This document shows positions 9,726-18,430 of a stretch of 38,972 bases of DNA, in pieces. Each line of letters starts with the position of its first letter. Positions within the stretch are counted from its first letter, which is position 1. The position numbers were made by a program, and so were the translations under genes. This stretch comes from Methylococcaceae bacterium (lineage in GTDB: Bacteria; Pseudomonadota; Gammaproteobacteria; Methylococcales; Methylomonadaceae). Below the pieces are notes generated by a model. The model had not been told where the DNA came from. It worked only from the letters and a program-made list of their open reading frames with translations, and did not search any database. The DNA is taken from assembly GCA_030693065.1 (NCBI GenBank), contig JAUYBL010000031.1, forward strand, positions 1 through 38,972, given 5' to 3'.

Positions 9726-10646
9726 TTATTTTTTAGTCTTGTTTTTAAGGCGTAAGTATTCATTATAATAATTATCAAATTTAGCTAGCTCTTCAACTTT
9801 GCAATTTATAATTTCCGGCGTTCTAAAAACTTCTAAAATTTGTTTGCCCCTCACACTATTGGGGAAGCCCATTGCTACGCTGGTTAATTCTTTAATTAAC
9901 GGGTAATCCCGACGAAAAAAGCTGAAATTTCTACCTTTTATTGGCAGTTCGGCAAGAGGTTTAATTTTGTTTTTTATGTCGGGGTTTAATTCGGCCATCA
10001 GTGTGTAAGAGCTACTGTAAATTATGCCTGCGTCTGTTTTATCAAAAAACACATCCAATATAATGCGATTAGATTTTTTTTGGCGTTCAATAGTTACGTC
10101 GATATTTTTATACCCTTTTTTAAATTCTTTAAGGAATAGCGTATCTATAAAAATTTCGGCAAGCTCATCATCTTCAACAAGCTCCATGCGTTTTCCGCGT
10201 AATTCTTTAATGCCGTCAATATTTTTATCAGTTCGAGCAATTAAAAGTAAGGCTTCCGGCTTTTTACCTTCAAGCATACCGACAAAGCCGTCTCCTAACT
10301 CCGAGCGTTTAAAATATCTGGAAATTAACAATGGCGGCGCAACAATAAGATCCAGCTCGCCTTGTTGGAAAGCGATTTGCATGTCTTCAATGCGGTCAAA
10401 CAAAATGGCTTTGGACGAAGAAATTACAAAGTTATGTTTTTTTGCTTCAGCATCGAAAAGCTCTTTTGCCCAAAAGTTTAAAGATATTTCAATATCGGTA
10501 CGATTAGCCCGCTCACTAATTGAATTAAAGTAATAACCCATATTTAAACGGATGTCTTTTTTAAGTTCATCCGCTGACGTTGGGATGCTCAACATTGAGC
10601 AGCTTACTAAAATTAAATTTAATAATATTCGATGGGGGATTTTCAT
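9726..10646 (-). CDS. PhnD-like periplasmic binding protein, copy D
   Basis: Predicted periplasmic solute-binding protein of the phosphate/phosphite/phosphonate (PhnD) superfamily, 306 residues. The N terminus is a secretion signal. Either signal peptidase I cuts after PTSA (about residue 25), or the LVSC at 13-16 acts as a lipobox, so soluble versus lipid-anchored is open. PhnD-like landmarks are the segment GELDLIVAPPL, then LLLIARTDKN followed by ELRGKRMELV, and LDVFFDKTDAGI in the second lobe. It is closest by eye to copy C (shared ARTDKNI, GKR, FFDK, KELNPx-type segments). No ABC permease or ATPase lies nearby. A 59-base gap separates it from copy C, and the kinase follows 26 bases later, which suggests a sensing role. 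The ligand cannot be told from the sequence. Confidence 0.75.
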   Translation of the reverse strand: MKIPHRILLNLILVSCSMLSIPTSADELKKDIRLNMGYYFNSISERANRTDIEISLNFWAKELFDAEAKKHNFVISSSKAILFDRIEDMQIAFQQGELDLIVAPPLLISRYFKRSELGDGFVGMLEGKKPEALLLIARTDKNIDGIKELRGKRMELVEDDELAEIFIDTLFLKEFKKGYKNIDVTIERQKKSNRIILDVFFDKTDAGIIYSSSYTLMAELNPDIKNKIKPLAELPIKGRNFSFFRRDYPLIKELTSVAMGFPNSVRGKQILEVFRTPEIINCKVEELAKFDNYYNEYLRLKNKTKK

Positions 10647-10705
10647 GATTTTTTTACTCGTTTCATCGAGTTAAATTTTTGAGTAATTGATAGAGTACAA
10701 GGTGA

Positions 10706-11602
10706 CTATTTTTTTAATAACTGCTGATGTTCTTTAGCCAATTCGTCATAAGCGTCTAATTCTTTAACGCTACAAGCCTCAAGTAGATCTTGTTGATATA
10801 GACTTAAAAATTGTCGTCCCCTTACGCTCATTGCCATGCTTAAGTAGTTATCAATAATCTTTTGGCGAAAAGGGTAGTTTTTATTTACATACGCATAGCT
10901 TTTAGATTTTGTTGGATAACTAGCTATGATTTTTATTTTTTCATTTAATTGAGGGTTTAATTCTTTCATAAGTTCGAAAGCCCCTTCATTGACTAAAACA
11001 ACATCGGCTTTATCAAAAAACAAATCTAGGACAATACGTTTGTCTTTTTTTAAAATATCGATAGATGAAAAAAGCTTTTTATAAGGGATATGGTAAGTTT
11101 TTAAAATAAGCGTATCTAAAAACATCTCAGCTAATTCATGATGTTCAGGAATAATTAAACGTTTGCCGCGTAGATCTTTAATTGAATTAATATTTTTATC
11201 AGTACGGGCCAATAGTATTACCGAGTTAAGCTTGCCAGGCGCGCGTATTCCGTAAAAACCGTCAGCTAAGTTTTCGCGTTTAAAATGCAGGGCGATTGAT
11301 AAAGGCGGTGCTGAAATTATATTAATTATGCCTGAGTCAAATGCTTCACTCATTTCTTCAATCGAATCAAAGAGCATGACATCCGCGGCTTTAACACCGA
11401 CACTCTTCGCCTGCTCTTGCACCCATAATGAAAATGACACGACAACATCAGCGCGACTGACGTTGTCGCTAATGGGGGGATAATAAATTCCCAGCCGCAT
11501 TACCGGATCAAGAGGAATATGTTCTTCCGCGTGAGCCGTAAAAAAACAACAATACAATGCAAATAATAAGTATCCAATGCTAAATCGGGTTATTGTTTTC
11601 AT
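10706..11602 (-). CDS. PhnD-like periplasmic binding protein, copy C
   Basis: Second of the C/D pair of binding proteins, 298 residues. A clear signal peptide ends at FFTAHA (about residue 25). Family landmarks are VMLFDSIEEMSEAF, INIISAPPLSIALHF, LLARTDKNINSIKDLRGKRL, LDLFFDKADVVLV and RGRQFLSLYQ near the C terminus. Its ATG overlaps the stop of copy B by four bases (ATGA), so translation is probably coupled. Compared with copies A and B it has FFDK rather than FFGQ in the second lobe and an ARTDKN rather than a TRKNEG segment, so its binding pocket may differ. The function as a sensor component rather than a transporter is inference from missing transport genes. Confidence 0.75.
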   Translation of the reverse strand: MKTITRFSIGYLLFALYCCFFTAHAEEHIPLDPVMRLGIYYPPISDNVSRADVVVSFSLWVQEQAKSVGVKAADVMLFDSIEEMSEAFDSGIINIISAPPLSIALHFKRENLADGFYGIRAPGKLNSVILLARTDKNINSIKDLRGKRLIIPEHHELAEMFLDTLILKTYHIPYKKLFSSIDILKKDKRIVLDLFFDKADVVLVNEGAFELMKELNPQLNEKIKIIASYPTKSKSYAYVNKNYPFRQKIIDNYLSMAMSVRGRQFLSLYQQDLLEACSVKELDAYDELAKEHQQLLKK

Positions 11603-12498
11603 TTGTTTTTGGTGATTTTTTGGTGATCAATTAATAACTGCTTGGTTGCAGTTAAATCAGCTAGGCTTGCTCGTATTGTTTTGTCGGCTTTAAATAATTG
11701 TAGAAATTGCTGACCTCTTGCATGAGTCTCTAGTTTCATCACTTGACTAATTACGCGTTCACGGAATTCGGCCGGAACTTTTTTATGGAATAAACCAGCC
11801 CCTTGCGGAATACCACGTAGTTGAGTAATTATTTGCAGTTTTGAAAGTAATTGCGGATTTAATTCACTAGCTATTTTATATGCGTTTTGATATACGCAAA
11901 TAACATCGGCTTGACCAAAAAACAATTTAAGTATGATTTGGTGAGCTTTTTTTTCTCGGCTTATTGATTTAAAACTTGCTTGATAGTTTTTTTTAAAAGT
12001 AGAAAGTGCCAAATAATCGATATATAGATCGGCAACAGGATCGTATTCAACTAAGGCAAGTCGTTTGCCTCGTGTCGCTTTAAATTCGTCTAGTCCTTCG
12101 TTCTTTCGAGTAATTATTAATAGGTTCTCTGTGGGGTCATTGGGGATCAGTTTAAAACCATCGGTCAATAATTTATTATCAAAATCGTTGGCTAGATTTA
12201 AGGTTGAGGCGACCACAAAGTTAATTTCACCTAACTCAAAAGCCTTGCGCATTAAATTAATATCACTGAATACCGTTATAGTGGTTTTAATACCAGCTTC
12301 TTTACCAATTTCTTCCCCAAGCATTTTTACGGAAATTTCTATATCTTCATACGAAAAATCTGGGAATGCGCGTGTATAAAAGCCAGCGCGAAATGTTGGT
12401 TCTGCGAATTTATCAGCTGCCCTCACCAAATCTGTAGCAATCGTTAAACCGATTAACGCTAAGATTTTTATAAACAGAGATAAACGGAAAAAGTTCAT
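11599..12498 (-). CDS. PhnD-like periplasmic binding protein, copy B
   Basis: Third-lobe-less, two-lobed binding protein of 299 residues in the PhnD-like superfamily. The signal peptide ends near DLVRAAD (about residue 28). Shared landmarks with copy A are FRAGFYTRAF, INFVVASTLNLANDFDN, LLIITRKNEGLDEFKATRGK, VEYDPVADLYIDYL, SREKKAHQIILKLFFGQADV and ARGQQFLQLF. Those stretches are close enough to copy A to indicate a fairly recent duplication. Start and stop overlap both neighbours by four bases. The gene is AT-rich. The ligand is unknown. Confidence 0.75.
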   Translation of the reverse strand: MNFFRLSLFIKILALIGLTIATDLVRAADKFAEPTFRAGFYTRAFPDFSYEDIEISVKMLGEEIGKEAGIKTTITVFSDINLMRKAFELGEINFVVASTLNLANDFDNKLLTDGFKLIPNDPTENLLIITRKNEGLDEFKATRGKRLALVEYDPVADLYIDYLALSTFKKNYQASFKSISREKKAHQIILKLFFGQADVICVYQNAYKIASELNPQLLSKLQIITQLRGIPQGAGLFHKKVPAEFRERVISQVMKLETHARGQQFLQLFKADKTIRASLADLTATKQLLIDHQKITKNK

Positions 12499-13403
12499 TT
12501 AATTGTTTTTAAATGCTGATAATCATTAAATAATTTTTTGGTTATAGTTAGTTCAGACGGACTTACTGGCAATGCTTCTTCGGTTTTGAAAATTTCTAAA
12601 AACTGCTGCCCCCGCGGGTAAGTGTTTAATTTAAGCACGGCATTTATGACACTTTCTCGAAAGGCCGGGTCGACATTTTTATGAAAAAATCCGGCACTCT
12701 GCAAAATGCCATCGATATGCTCGATAATTTGTACCCTTTCAAGGATCTGCGGGTTTAACTCAGTGGTAGTTTGAAAGAAACTTTCGTAAACACACGTTAC
12801 GTCAATCTGACCAAAAAACAATTTAAGTATGACCTGATGGGATTTTTTTTCTCGAGGCATTTTTTTTAAGGTGTCTTGAAAATCCTTTTTAAAATTCGAC
12901 TGTGATAAAAAATTCACATAAAGGTCGCTAGTTGGATCATTTTCAACTAAGCCGAGCTTCTTGTTGCGTAACGACTTAAAGTTATCCATGCCTTCATTTT
13001 TACGAGTCAAAATGACCAGGCGATCTGCATTGCCCCCAGATGGGATCATTTTAAAGCCATCCGCCAGCAAGGTGTTATCAACCTCGTTGGCAATAAGCAA
13101 AGGCGATGCAAAGATAAGATTTATGGTGCCATTTTCAAAATCAGCATTCATCAATTTCATATCTTCATAAATTGCGACATTAGTTTCAATACCAAGATCT
13201 TTGCCCATTTCTTCGGTGATGATTTTTACTGAAATAACCAGGTCTTCCCGGGAATACTCATGAAAAGAGGGGCGATGAAAGCCGATGCGTAAGGTTTGTT
13301 GATGGAATAAATCTTCGGCGACTGCACATGTTGAGAATATTAGACAGGTAATAATTACCAAGCATTCGGCAATCTGTTTTAGGCTTATTCTGTTTGTATT
13401 CAT
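12495..13403 (-). CDS. PhnD-like periplasmic binding protein, copy A
   Basis: First binding protein in the transcript, 302 residues, with a signal peptide ending at STCAVAE (cut about residue 29). The body matches copy B over TLRIGFHRPSF, NLIFASPLLIANEVDN, VILTRKNEGMDNFKSL, VENDPTSDLYVNFL, PREKKSHQVILKLFFGQID and YPRGQQFLEIF. The gene starts 27 bases after the TolC-family gene and ends in an ATGA overlap with copy B. No strong ribosome site is visible. Together with copies B-D it forms two related pairs, best read as one ancestral gene duplicated twice. Any transport role would need a permease and ATPase encoded elsewhere. Confidence 0.75.
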   Translation of the reverse strand: MNTNRISLKQIAECLVIITCLIFSTCAVAEDLFHQQTLRIGFHRPSFHEYSREDLVISVKIITEEMGKDLGIETNVAIYEDMKLMNADFENGTINLIFASPLLIANEVDNTLLADGFKMIPSGGNADRLVILTRKNEGMDNFKSLRNKKLGLVENDPTSDLYVNFLSQSNFKKDFQDTLKKMPREKKSHQVILKLFFGQIDVTCVYESFFQTTTELNPQILERVQIIEHIDGILQSAGFFHKNVDPAFRESVINAVLKLNTYPRGQQFLEIFKTEEALPVSPSELTITKKLFNDYQHLKTIK

Positions 13404-13430
13404 TAATATGTATCGTGAATTTAGCCAGCG

Positions 13431-14891
13431 TTATCGCGTTTGATTTAGTTCGCCAACGTTACTGCCAAGTAGGTATTCCAGCGACAACAAGCCCATTTCC
13501 AGCGCATAACGCGATCGATAATGTGTGCCTTGGGCAAAGGTTTCGACAATTTGGGCTTCGATCACATCTTTGGTTTCAACCAATTCATCTTGATAGGCGC
13601 GGACATGTAATTTGCGATTTTCGCTGGCATAGCCAACGGCTTCTTGGCTGTCTTTAGTTTGCGTACTGGCGCTTTTAATACTTAAGAATTGCTGTTTGAC
13701 CTGTAAGGCGATGCCCTGATCGAGGAGAACTTGTTGGCTTTCCAGTTTACGTTGCTGAGCTTTGGCTTGATTTACTTTGCCGGTGGTTTGGAAACCATCA
13801 AATAAATTCCACTGCATGCCGATACCGATTGTCCAGCCATCGCGGTTAACCGCATTAGTTAAGCCGGATTTGTAATCTGTCTGGATGTCATGCACCTCAG
13901 CTTGAAAACCTATCATCGGGTAATAGCCACTGCGGGCTTCAGTGATTTGATCGTCGCTGATTTGTACAGCAAGTTTTAATTGCTGAATGTCAGGGTTAAA
14001 GGTGTGTGCCGAATCAACTAATTGCTTTAGTTCCCCACTTAATGGCGACGCGTCGACCGCTTCAGCCAAACTATAGCTAGCATCCCACTCTTGGCCCATG
14101 GCATTGCCGAGTGCTTCATGGGCCAATTCGCGTGCATATTGGGCTTCACTGCGCATGGTGCGGGTGATGGCGGTGGTGGTTTTGGTGCGCAGGTAATCGG
14201 TTTTTTTGACTCTCATTGAGCCGTGTTGATACAAACGCTCGGTTAAATCCTCCAGGGCTTTAAAGCGTTCTAAGGTATCGTCCGCCAATTGTTCCATTTG
14301 GATGGCAAACTGTGCCGCGTAATAATATTTTTTGACGTCGCGGACGATTTCCAAATTAGTTTTACGCCGGCCTTCTTCGGCAATTTTGACGCCCTTTTCG
14401 GCCTGGCCAACGATGGCTTCGCGTTTCATGCCGGTGAAAATCGGGTAGGTGAGATTGAGGGACGATGTCACCATGTCGCGATCAAATAATTTGATGTCCA
14501 TGTTGATAGGTACAGGTTGCGCTAGTCCTTGCTGAATTGCTTGTACTTGCGCTGGGGGAAGGCCCTGTCCTTGTGCTAATGATGCAACTGCGCCACCTAA
14601 TGCCGGTGGCAAATCAAATTGCCCCTGCATTTTAAAAGTCCGATCTTGATCCGCACGCGATGCATTTACTTCCGCAGCAATTCTCGGCCAATACGCTGAC
14701 ATGGCTTGCTGATACTGGGCTTCAGCCATGGCAACACTGGCTTCTGACACATTTAAGGATTGATGTTTTTCCAGTGCAATACGAATGCAGTCCGCAAGCG
14801 CTAGCTTTTGTTGCGGAGCAGGGTTTGCGCTAACTACCAATGAGCCGGACAAAAGTATGGCAAAGCCAAGTATTTTTAGTGGTGATGACAT
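13431..14891 (-). CDS. TolC-family outer-membrane channel protein
   Basis: Predicted trimeric outer-membrane channel with a periplasmic alpha-barrel. The 486 residues begin with a signal peptide cut after VVSA (about residue 22), then two repeated OEP halves: the first from ALADCIRIALEKH (about 31) and the second from AHTFNPDIQQLKLAVQISD (about 288). LTYPIFTG and MQWNLFDGF are the typical beta-barrel strand motifs in each half. A glycine/alanine/glutamine/proline-rich stretch at about 95-130 sits where the first extracellular loop would be. Such proteins normally work with an inner-membrane pump and an adaptor; neither is in this cassette. The gene is four bases from the HD-GYP gene and 27 from the first binding protein. 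It is richer in G+C than the binding-protein genes downstream. Confidence 0.88.
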   Translation of the reverse strand: MSSPLKILGFAILLSGSLVVSANPAPQQKLALADCIRIALEKHQSLNVSEASVAMAEAQYQQAMSAYWPRIAAEVNASRADQDRTFKMQGQFDLPPALGGAVASLAQGQGLPPAQVQAIQQGLAQPVPINMDIKLFDRDMVTSSLNLTYPIFTGMKREAIVGQAEKGVKIAEEGRRKTNLEIVRDVKKYYYAAQFAIQMEQLADDTLERFKALEDLTERLYQHGSMRVKKTDYLRTKTTTAITRTMRSEAQYARELAHEALGNAMGQEWDASYSLAEAVDASPLSGELKQLVDSAHTFNPDIQQLKLAVQISDDQITEARSGYYPMIGFQAEVHDIQTDYKSGLTNAVNRDGWTIGIGMQWNLFDGFQTTGKVNQAKAQQRKLESQQVLLDQGIALQVKQQFLSIKSASTQTKDSQEAVGYASENRKLHVRAYQDELVETKDVIEAQIVETFAQGTHYRSRYALEMGLLSLEYLLGSNVGELNQTR

Positions 14892-14895
14892 CGCT

Positions 14896-16689
14896 TTAAT
14901 CGTCTCTTAGCTGGTTGCGGATATATAAAATTTCATCGATGTTCGCCATAAACAAATCGACTAACTCAGGATCAAACTGAATAGATTTATTGCTGTTCAA
15001 ATAATTGATTATGTCTTGATCTGACCAGGGCTCTTTATAAATGCGTCGGCTGCCGAGGGCATCAAATACGTCGACTATGCTGACGATTCTGGCTTCGATG
15101 GCAATATGTTCGCCATCTAATCCTGCCGGGTAACCTTTGCCGTTATAGAATTCATGGTGTTCATGAGCGATGGTGGCGGCCATCTTAATCAAAGGCTTAT
15201 CCAATCGATTGAGTAATTGAAAGCCCATGTCGGCATGCTTTTTCATGATGTGAAATTCTGCATCTGACAGCTTGCCGGGTTTATGCAATATTTCATCGGG
15301 GATGCCGACTTTGCCTATGTCATGCAGAGGAGAAGCGGTTTTAATCATGGCCGCATGTTCATCGCTAAGGCCATATTTACGGGCAAGCAATTCAGAAATC
15401 AGGGCAACACGTTTGATATGTAAACCGGTTTCATGACTGCGATTTTCAACCACTTCGCCCAAGACATAAATCAGCTCTTTTTGTGTCTCAATAATTTCTT
15501 CATTGAGTTTGATGGATTCACTGATGTCGTGGCTTAAGCTCATTAAGGAGTTAAGTTCGCCTTGTTGGTTATGGATGCCGACAATCACGGTGCTGAGGGT
15601 GTGGTAGCTGCCATCTTTGCCGATGATTTTAATCACCCTGGAGCTGTAACCTTGATGTTTGACTTTGGTTAACACACGATCTTTAAAATCACCGCAATCT
15701 TGAATGAGCTGACAAAGTGATTGTCCGACCAGTTCTTCAGAACTGTAATTGAGTGTGGTGCTGAAATTTTTGTTAGCACTAACAATGGTGCCTTCTGTAT
15801 CGATCACGCATAACGAGGTGCCAATTTCTAATGCGCGTTCATATTCGTGCAGATAATGCTTTTGCTCGCGGAGGTCTTGTTTTAGATTGATCGATAAACG
15901 CTCAAATTTTTCATAGACTTCGGTGATATCAACCATCAACGCAACAAACTCTTCGATTGCATTCTGTGCATTGACAATAGCGACCACCGTAACGTCAACG
16001 ACATAAATATTGCCTGCTTTAGTTCTTTTTTTCAGCATTCCCTGCCATTTCTTTTTTTCAAGAACGGTGTTTTTCAATTCTTTTAATAAATCTTCCTGCT
16101 CAGTTGTTTCAAAACTAAATAAATAATGTTGTCCTAATAATTCGGCTTCTGAATAACCTGATAATTCGCAAAAATGCTGATTGACGTAGGTGATGTTACC
16201 GTGGATGTCAATTTTGGCGACGATGGCTTTTTCATCCACCAACAGCTTGTATTGTGCTAATAACTTATGACTTTTTTCGACTTCGCGAGTGAGATGTATT
16301 TGTTCAGTGATATCGGAAAGCTTATTTAGTAAGCGATCAACACTGATGGGCTTAGTGATGTAATGCTGAATTTCCAGTTCCAATGCTCTGAACAAATATT
16401 CCACGTCGTTGTAAGCACTTAAAATCACAATCGGTTGTTCGGGATTAATAGCTCGAATATCGGCCGACATCGATAAGCCGTTGACTTCGGGCATTTGAAT
16501 ATCAGTGACGACAATATCGGGGCGATGTTCTTTGAAAAGCTCCAGACCTTCACGGCCGTTTTTTGCCGAATAGAGTGCGCCGACATAGTGCGCCAGCATA
16601 AATTGCAGCTCTTCGCGAGTTTCCATATCGTCTTCTACATACAGAACTCGAACTGAAGACAGGTTTTGTAATTTGTTATCTTTAAACAT
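14896..16689 (-). CDS. Response regulator REC-PAS-PAS-HD-GYP c-di-GMP phosphodiesterase
   Basis: Predicted cytoplasmic c-di-GMP phosphodiesterase controlled by phosphorylation and by PAS ligands. The 597 residues run: receiver domain (about 12-125) with acidic pocket ED at 19-20, phospho-acceptor D63 in VTDIQMP and lysine K113 in ITKPIS; PAS 1 (about 145-260, with GNITYVN and FCELSGYS); a coiled linker; PAS 2 (about 280-395); and the HD-GYP domain (about 403-590) with HETGLHIKRV, HDIGK (456-460), HEHHE (509-513) and GYP (519-521). All metal-binding and signature residues look intact. It is eight bases after the GGDEF gene, so the opposing enzymes are made together. It carries the only receiver domain in the cassette and is the natural partner for the histidine kinase, which is inference. 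Confidence 0.93.
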   Translation of the reverse strand: MFKDNKLQNLSSVRVLYVEDDMETREELQFMLAHYVGALYSAKNGREGLELFKEHRPDIVVTDIQMPEVNGLSMSADIRAINPEQPIVILSAYNDVEYLFRALELEIQHYITKPISVDRLLNKLSDITEQIHLTREVEKSHKLLAQYKLLVDEKAIVAKIDIHGNITYVNQHFCELSGYSEAELLGQHYLFSFETTEQEDLLKELKNTVLEKKKWQGMLKKRTKAGNIYVVDVTVVAIVNAQNAIEEFVALMVDITEVYEKFERLSINLKQDLREQKHYLHEYERALEIGTSLCVIDTEGTIVSANKNFSTTLNYSSEELVGQSLCQLIQDCGDFKDRVLTKVKHQGYSSRVIKIIGKDGSYHTLSTVIVGIHNQQGELNSLMSLSHDISESIKLNEEIIETQKELIYVLGEVVENRSHETGLHIKRVALISELLARKYGLSDEHAAMIKTASPLHDIGKVGIPDEILHKPGKLSDAEFHIMKKHADMGFQLLNRLDKPLIKMAATIAHEHHEFYNGKGYPAGLDGEHIAIEARIVSIVDVFDALGSRRIYKEPWSDQDIINYLNSNKSIQFDPELVDLFMANIDEILYIRNQLRDD

Positions 16690-16697
16690 GAGGTTTT

Positions 16698-18095
16698 TTA
16701 ATTAGATAAATAGCCATGCCAGCAAAATTGGCGTTTGCCTTTGTATTTTGCCCTGTACATCGCCTCATCGGCGAATTTTAATAGCATGAGTGGATTGGTA
16801 TTGTCTTCAGGGTAAATAGCTATGCCGATGCTTGCTGATACCGGTAGTTCAATATTCTCTTCCTGTACTGTCATGGTCAGTGAATCGAGAATACGTTGCG
16901 CTGTTTCGGCGATCAATTCTTTGGATGTGCCGTTTAAGATGACTACAAATTCATCACCGCCCAGTCGCGCCACGGTGTCTACTTCGCGTATACAGTTCAT
17001 TAAGCGTCCAGCGACTTCAATAAGCACATTATCGCCTTGACCATGCCCCAAACTGTCATTTATTTGCTTAAATCCATCCAAATCAAGATAAAGCAACGCC
17101 ACGTTATAGTTAAAACGATTTGCTGATGCTATGGCGGTATCCAGTCGCTGAAAAAAAAGTTTTCTATTGGGCAAGCTGGTTAATGGATCAATTTCTGCGT
17201 GGTAACGAAGCTCATCTTCCAATTGTTTGTGATCGGATATATCTACAAACATAACCACGTAATGACTAATGCAGCCATCGGTCTTTTTAATGCCATTAAC
17301 CAACACCATGGCAGGGAATTGTTCATTAGATTGTCTGCCAATAAGCAGTTCGCCTCGCCAGTGCCCAACTTTTTTCACCAGCATGGTGATTTCTTTGAGA
17401 GTGGATTCACTAATAGATAAATCAAAAATCCTCTCAATGGGCTTGCCTTCAATTTCAATTTCAATTAAATTAAAGCCGGTAATTTCAGTGAAAGCAGGAT
17501 TTATGGTTAGCATGTTGTAGTGGTCATCCAAAATCAACATGGCTGCACCAGAGACTTGATAAACGCTAGCGGCAAGAGTCAAGTTTGCTGCTGATAATTC
17601 TTGAAGTGTAATGTTTTCTAAAATCCAAACGATTTGGGGATTGGATGATGGGTTGATTAGTTTGCCTTTGAAACGGGTTTTGCTTAAATCACCATTGCGC
17701 AGCCGAGTTTGTATTTCAGTATCAATAATGCCTGTTTTTTCAAGGCATTCCCGTAGGTAGTTTTCCAACGCAATTTTGTCTGTTTGGCCGGTGTAAAAAA
17801 CGTCGCTGAGTGAAATGATTTCGTGCTTTTTGTAACCAAATTGTTCTAAAAATTGTTGATTTGTTTTTAGCAGGCTAAATTCCAAGTCTGTAAAAGCAAT
17901 ACTTACAGGCGCTTGTTCAAAAATAGCTAACTGTTGGGCTTCGCTTGCGCAGAGTTGTTTTTTTAACTGTAAAAACCGAAACAGTGATTTTATTTTTGTG
18001 TCCAATGCAATTCGTTTAATAAGTTGGGTAATGACATCAACAACTTTTATTTTAAAGCTGGGATGAATATTGCCTTGATCGGTTTGGTTTTGCAT
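16698..18095 (-). CDS. PAS-PAS-GGDEF diguanylate cyclase
   Basis: Predicted cytoplasmic enzyme making c-di-GMP from two GTP. The 465 residues from the ATG at 18095 (a TTG one codon upstream is possible) contain two PAS domains (about 50-165 and 170-290) and a GGDEF domain (about 295-460). The active-site GGDEF (379-383) is complete. The inhibitory I-site RxxD lies five residues before it as REVD (370-373), so feedback inhibition by product is expected. DPLTSLPNR and LDLDGFKQIND are further family motifs. There is no membrane segment and no EAL domain. It is the first gene of the minus-strand cassette and is preceded by about 370 bases without genes. Confidence 0.93.
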   Translation of the reverse strand: MQNQTDQGNIHPSFKIKVVDVITQLIKRIALDTKIKSLFRFLQLKKQLCASEAQQLAIFEQAPVSIAFTDLEFSLLKTNQQFLEQFGYKKHEIISLSDVFYTGQTDKIALENYLRECLEKTGIIDTEIQTRLRNGDLSKTRFKGKLINPSSNPQIVWILENITLQELSAANLTLAASVYQVSGAAMLILDDHYNMLTINPAFTEITGFNLIEIEIEGKPIERIFDLSISESTLKEITMLVKKVGHWRGELLIGRQSNEQFPAMVLVNGIKKTDGCISHYVVMFVDISDHKQLEDELRYHAEIDPLTSLPNRKLFFQRLDTAIASANRFNYNVALLYLDLDGFKQINDSLGHGQGDNVLIEVAGRLMNCIREVDTVARLGGDEFVVILNGTSKELIAETAQRILDSLTMTVQEENIELPVSASIGIAIYPEDNTNPLMLLKFADEAMYRAKYKGKRQFCWHGYLSN

Positions 18096-18098
18096 CAA

Positions 18099-18430
18099 AA
18101 TTTGTATGATGTTGTCAGTATTCAGATGGAAATCTTAAGTTGGGATAATGCAGCGAGCAGTTATTGCCGGTAATTATCAATTATTAAAAGCAATTATCCA
18201 GCCAAGTTATATAAACAGGCACTTTAAAAACTAAATTATTTGTTAAATCAATGTGTTAAATGATTTAGCTATTAATCGTATAGTCTGGGTATCGATATAA
18301 ATTACGAGGAAAATGTCTATTCATTTCAAATAGTCGCGCCAGCCTTGTCAGGCGATTATGTCAATTTTGTCAGCGGGATAGCTTTTATGGCTTTTACGCG
18401 GAGATTTGTCGAGGATTGGTATATATAAAT
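18099..18430. other. Gene-free stretch upstream of the GGDEF gene
   Basis: AT-rich intergenic DNA that must carry the promoter of the minus-strand signalling cassette, reading leftward. I see no convincing -35/-10 pair. On the plus strand an AGGA followed by ATG at 18313 opens only a six-codon frame ending at 18333, which I do not call a gene. The right edge is the terminator of the oxidoreductase gene. Confidence 0.5.

Noticed and set aside
18313-18333. Six-codon frame with an AGGA upstream, possible leader peptide
   Set aside because: Too short to support, and no attenuator-like structure follows; the next plus-strand gene is kilobases away.
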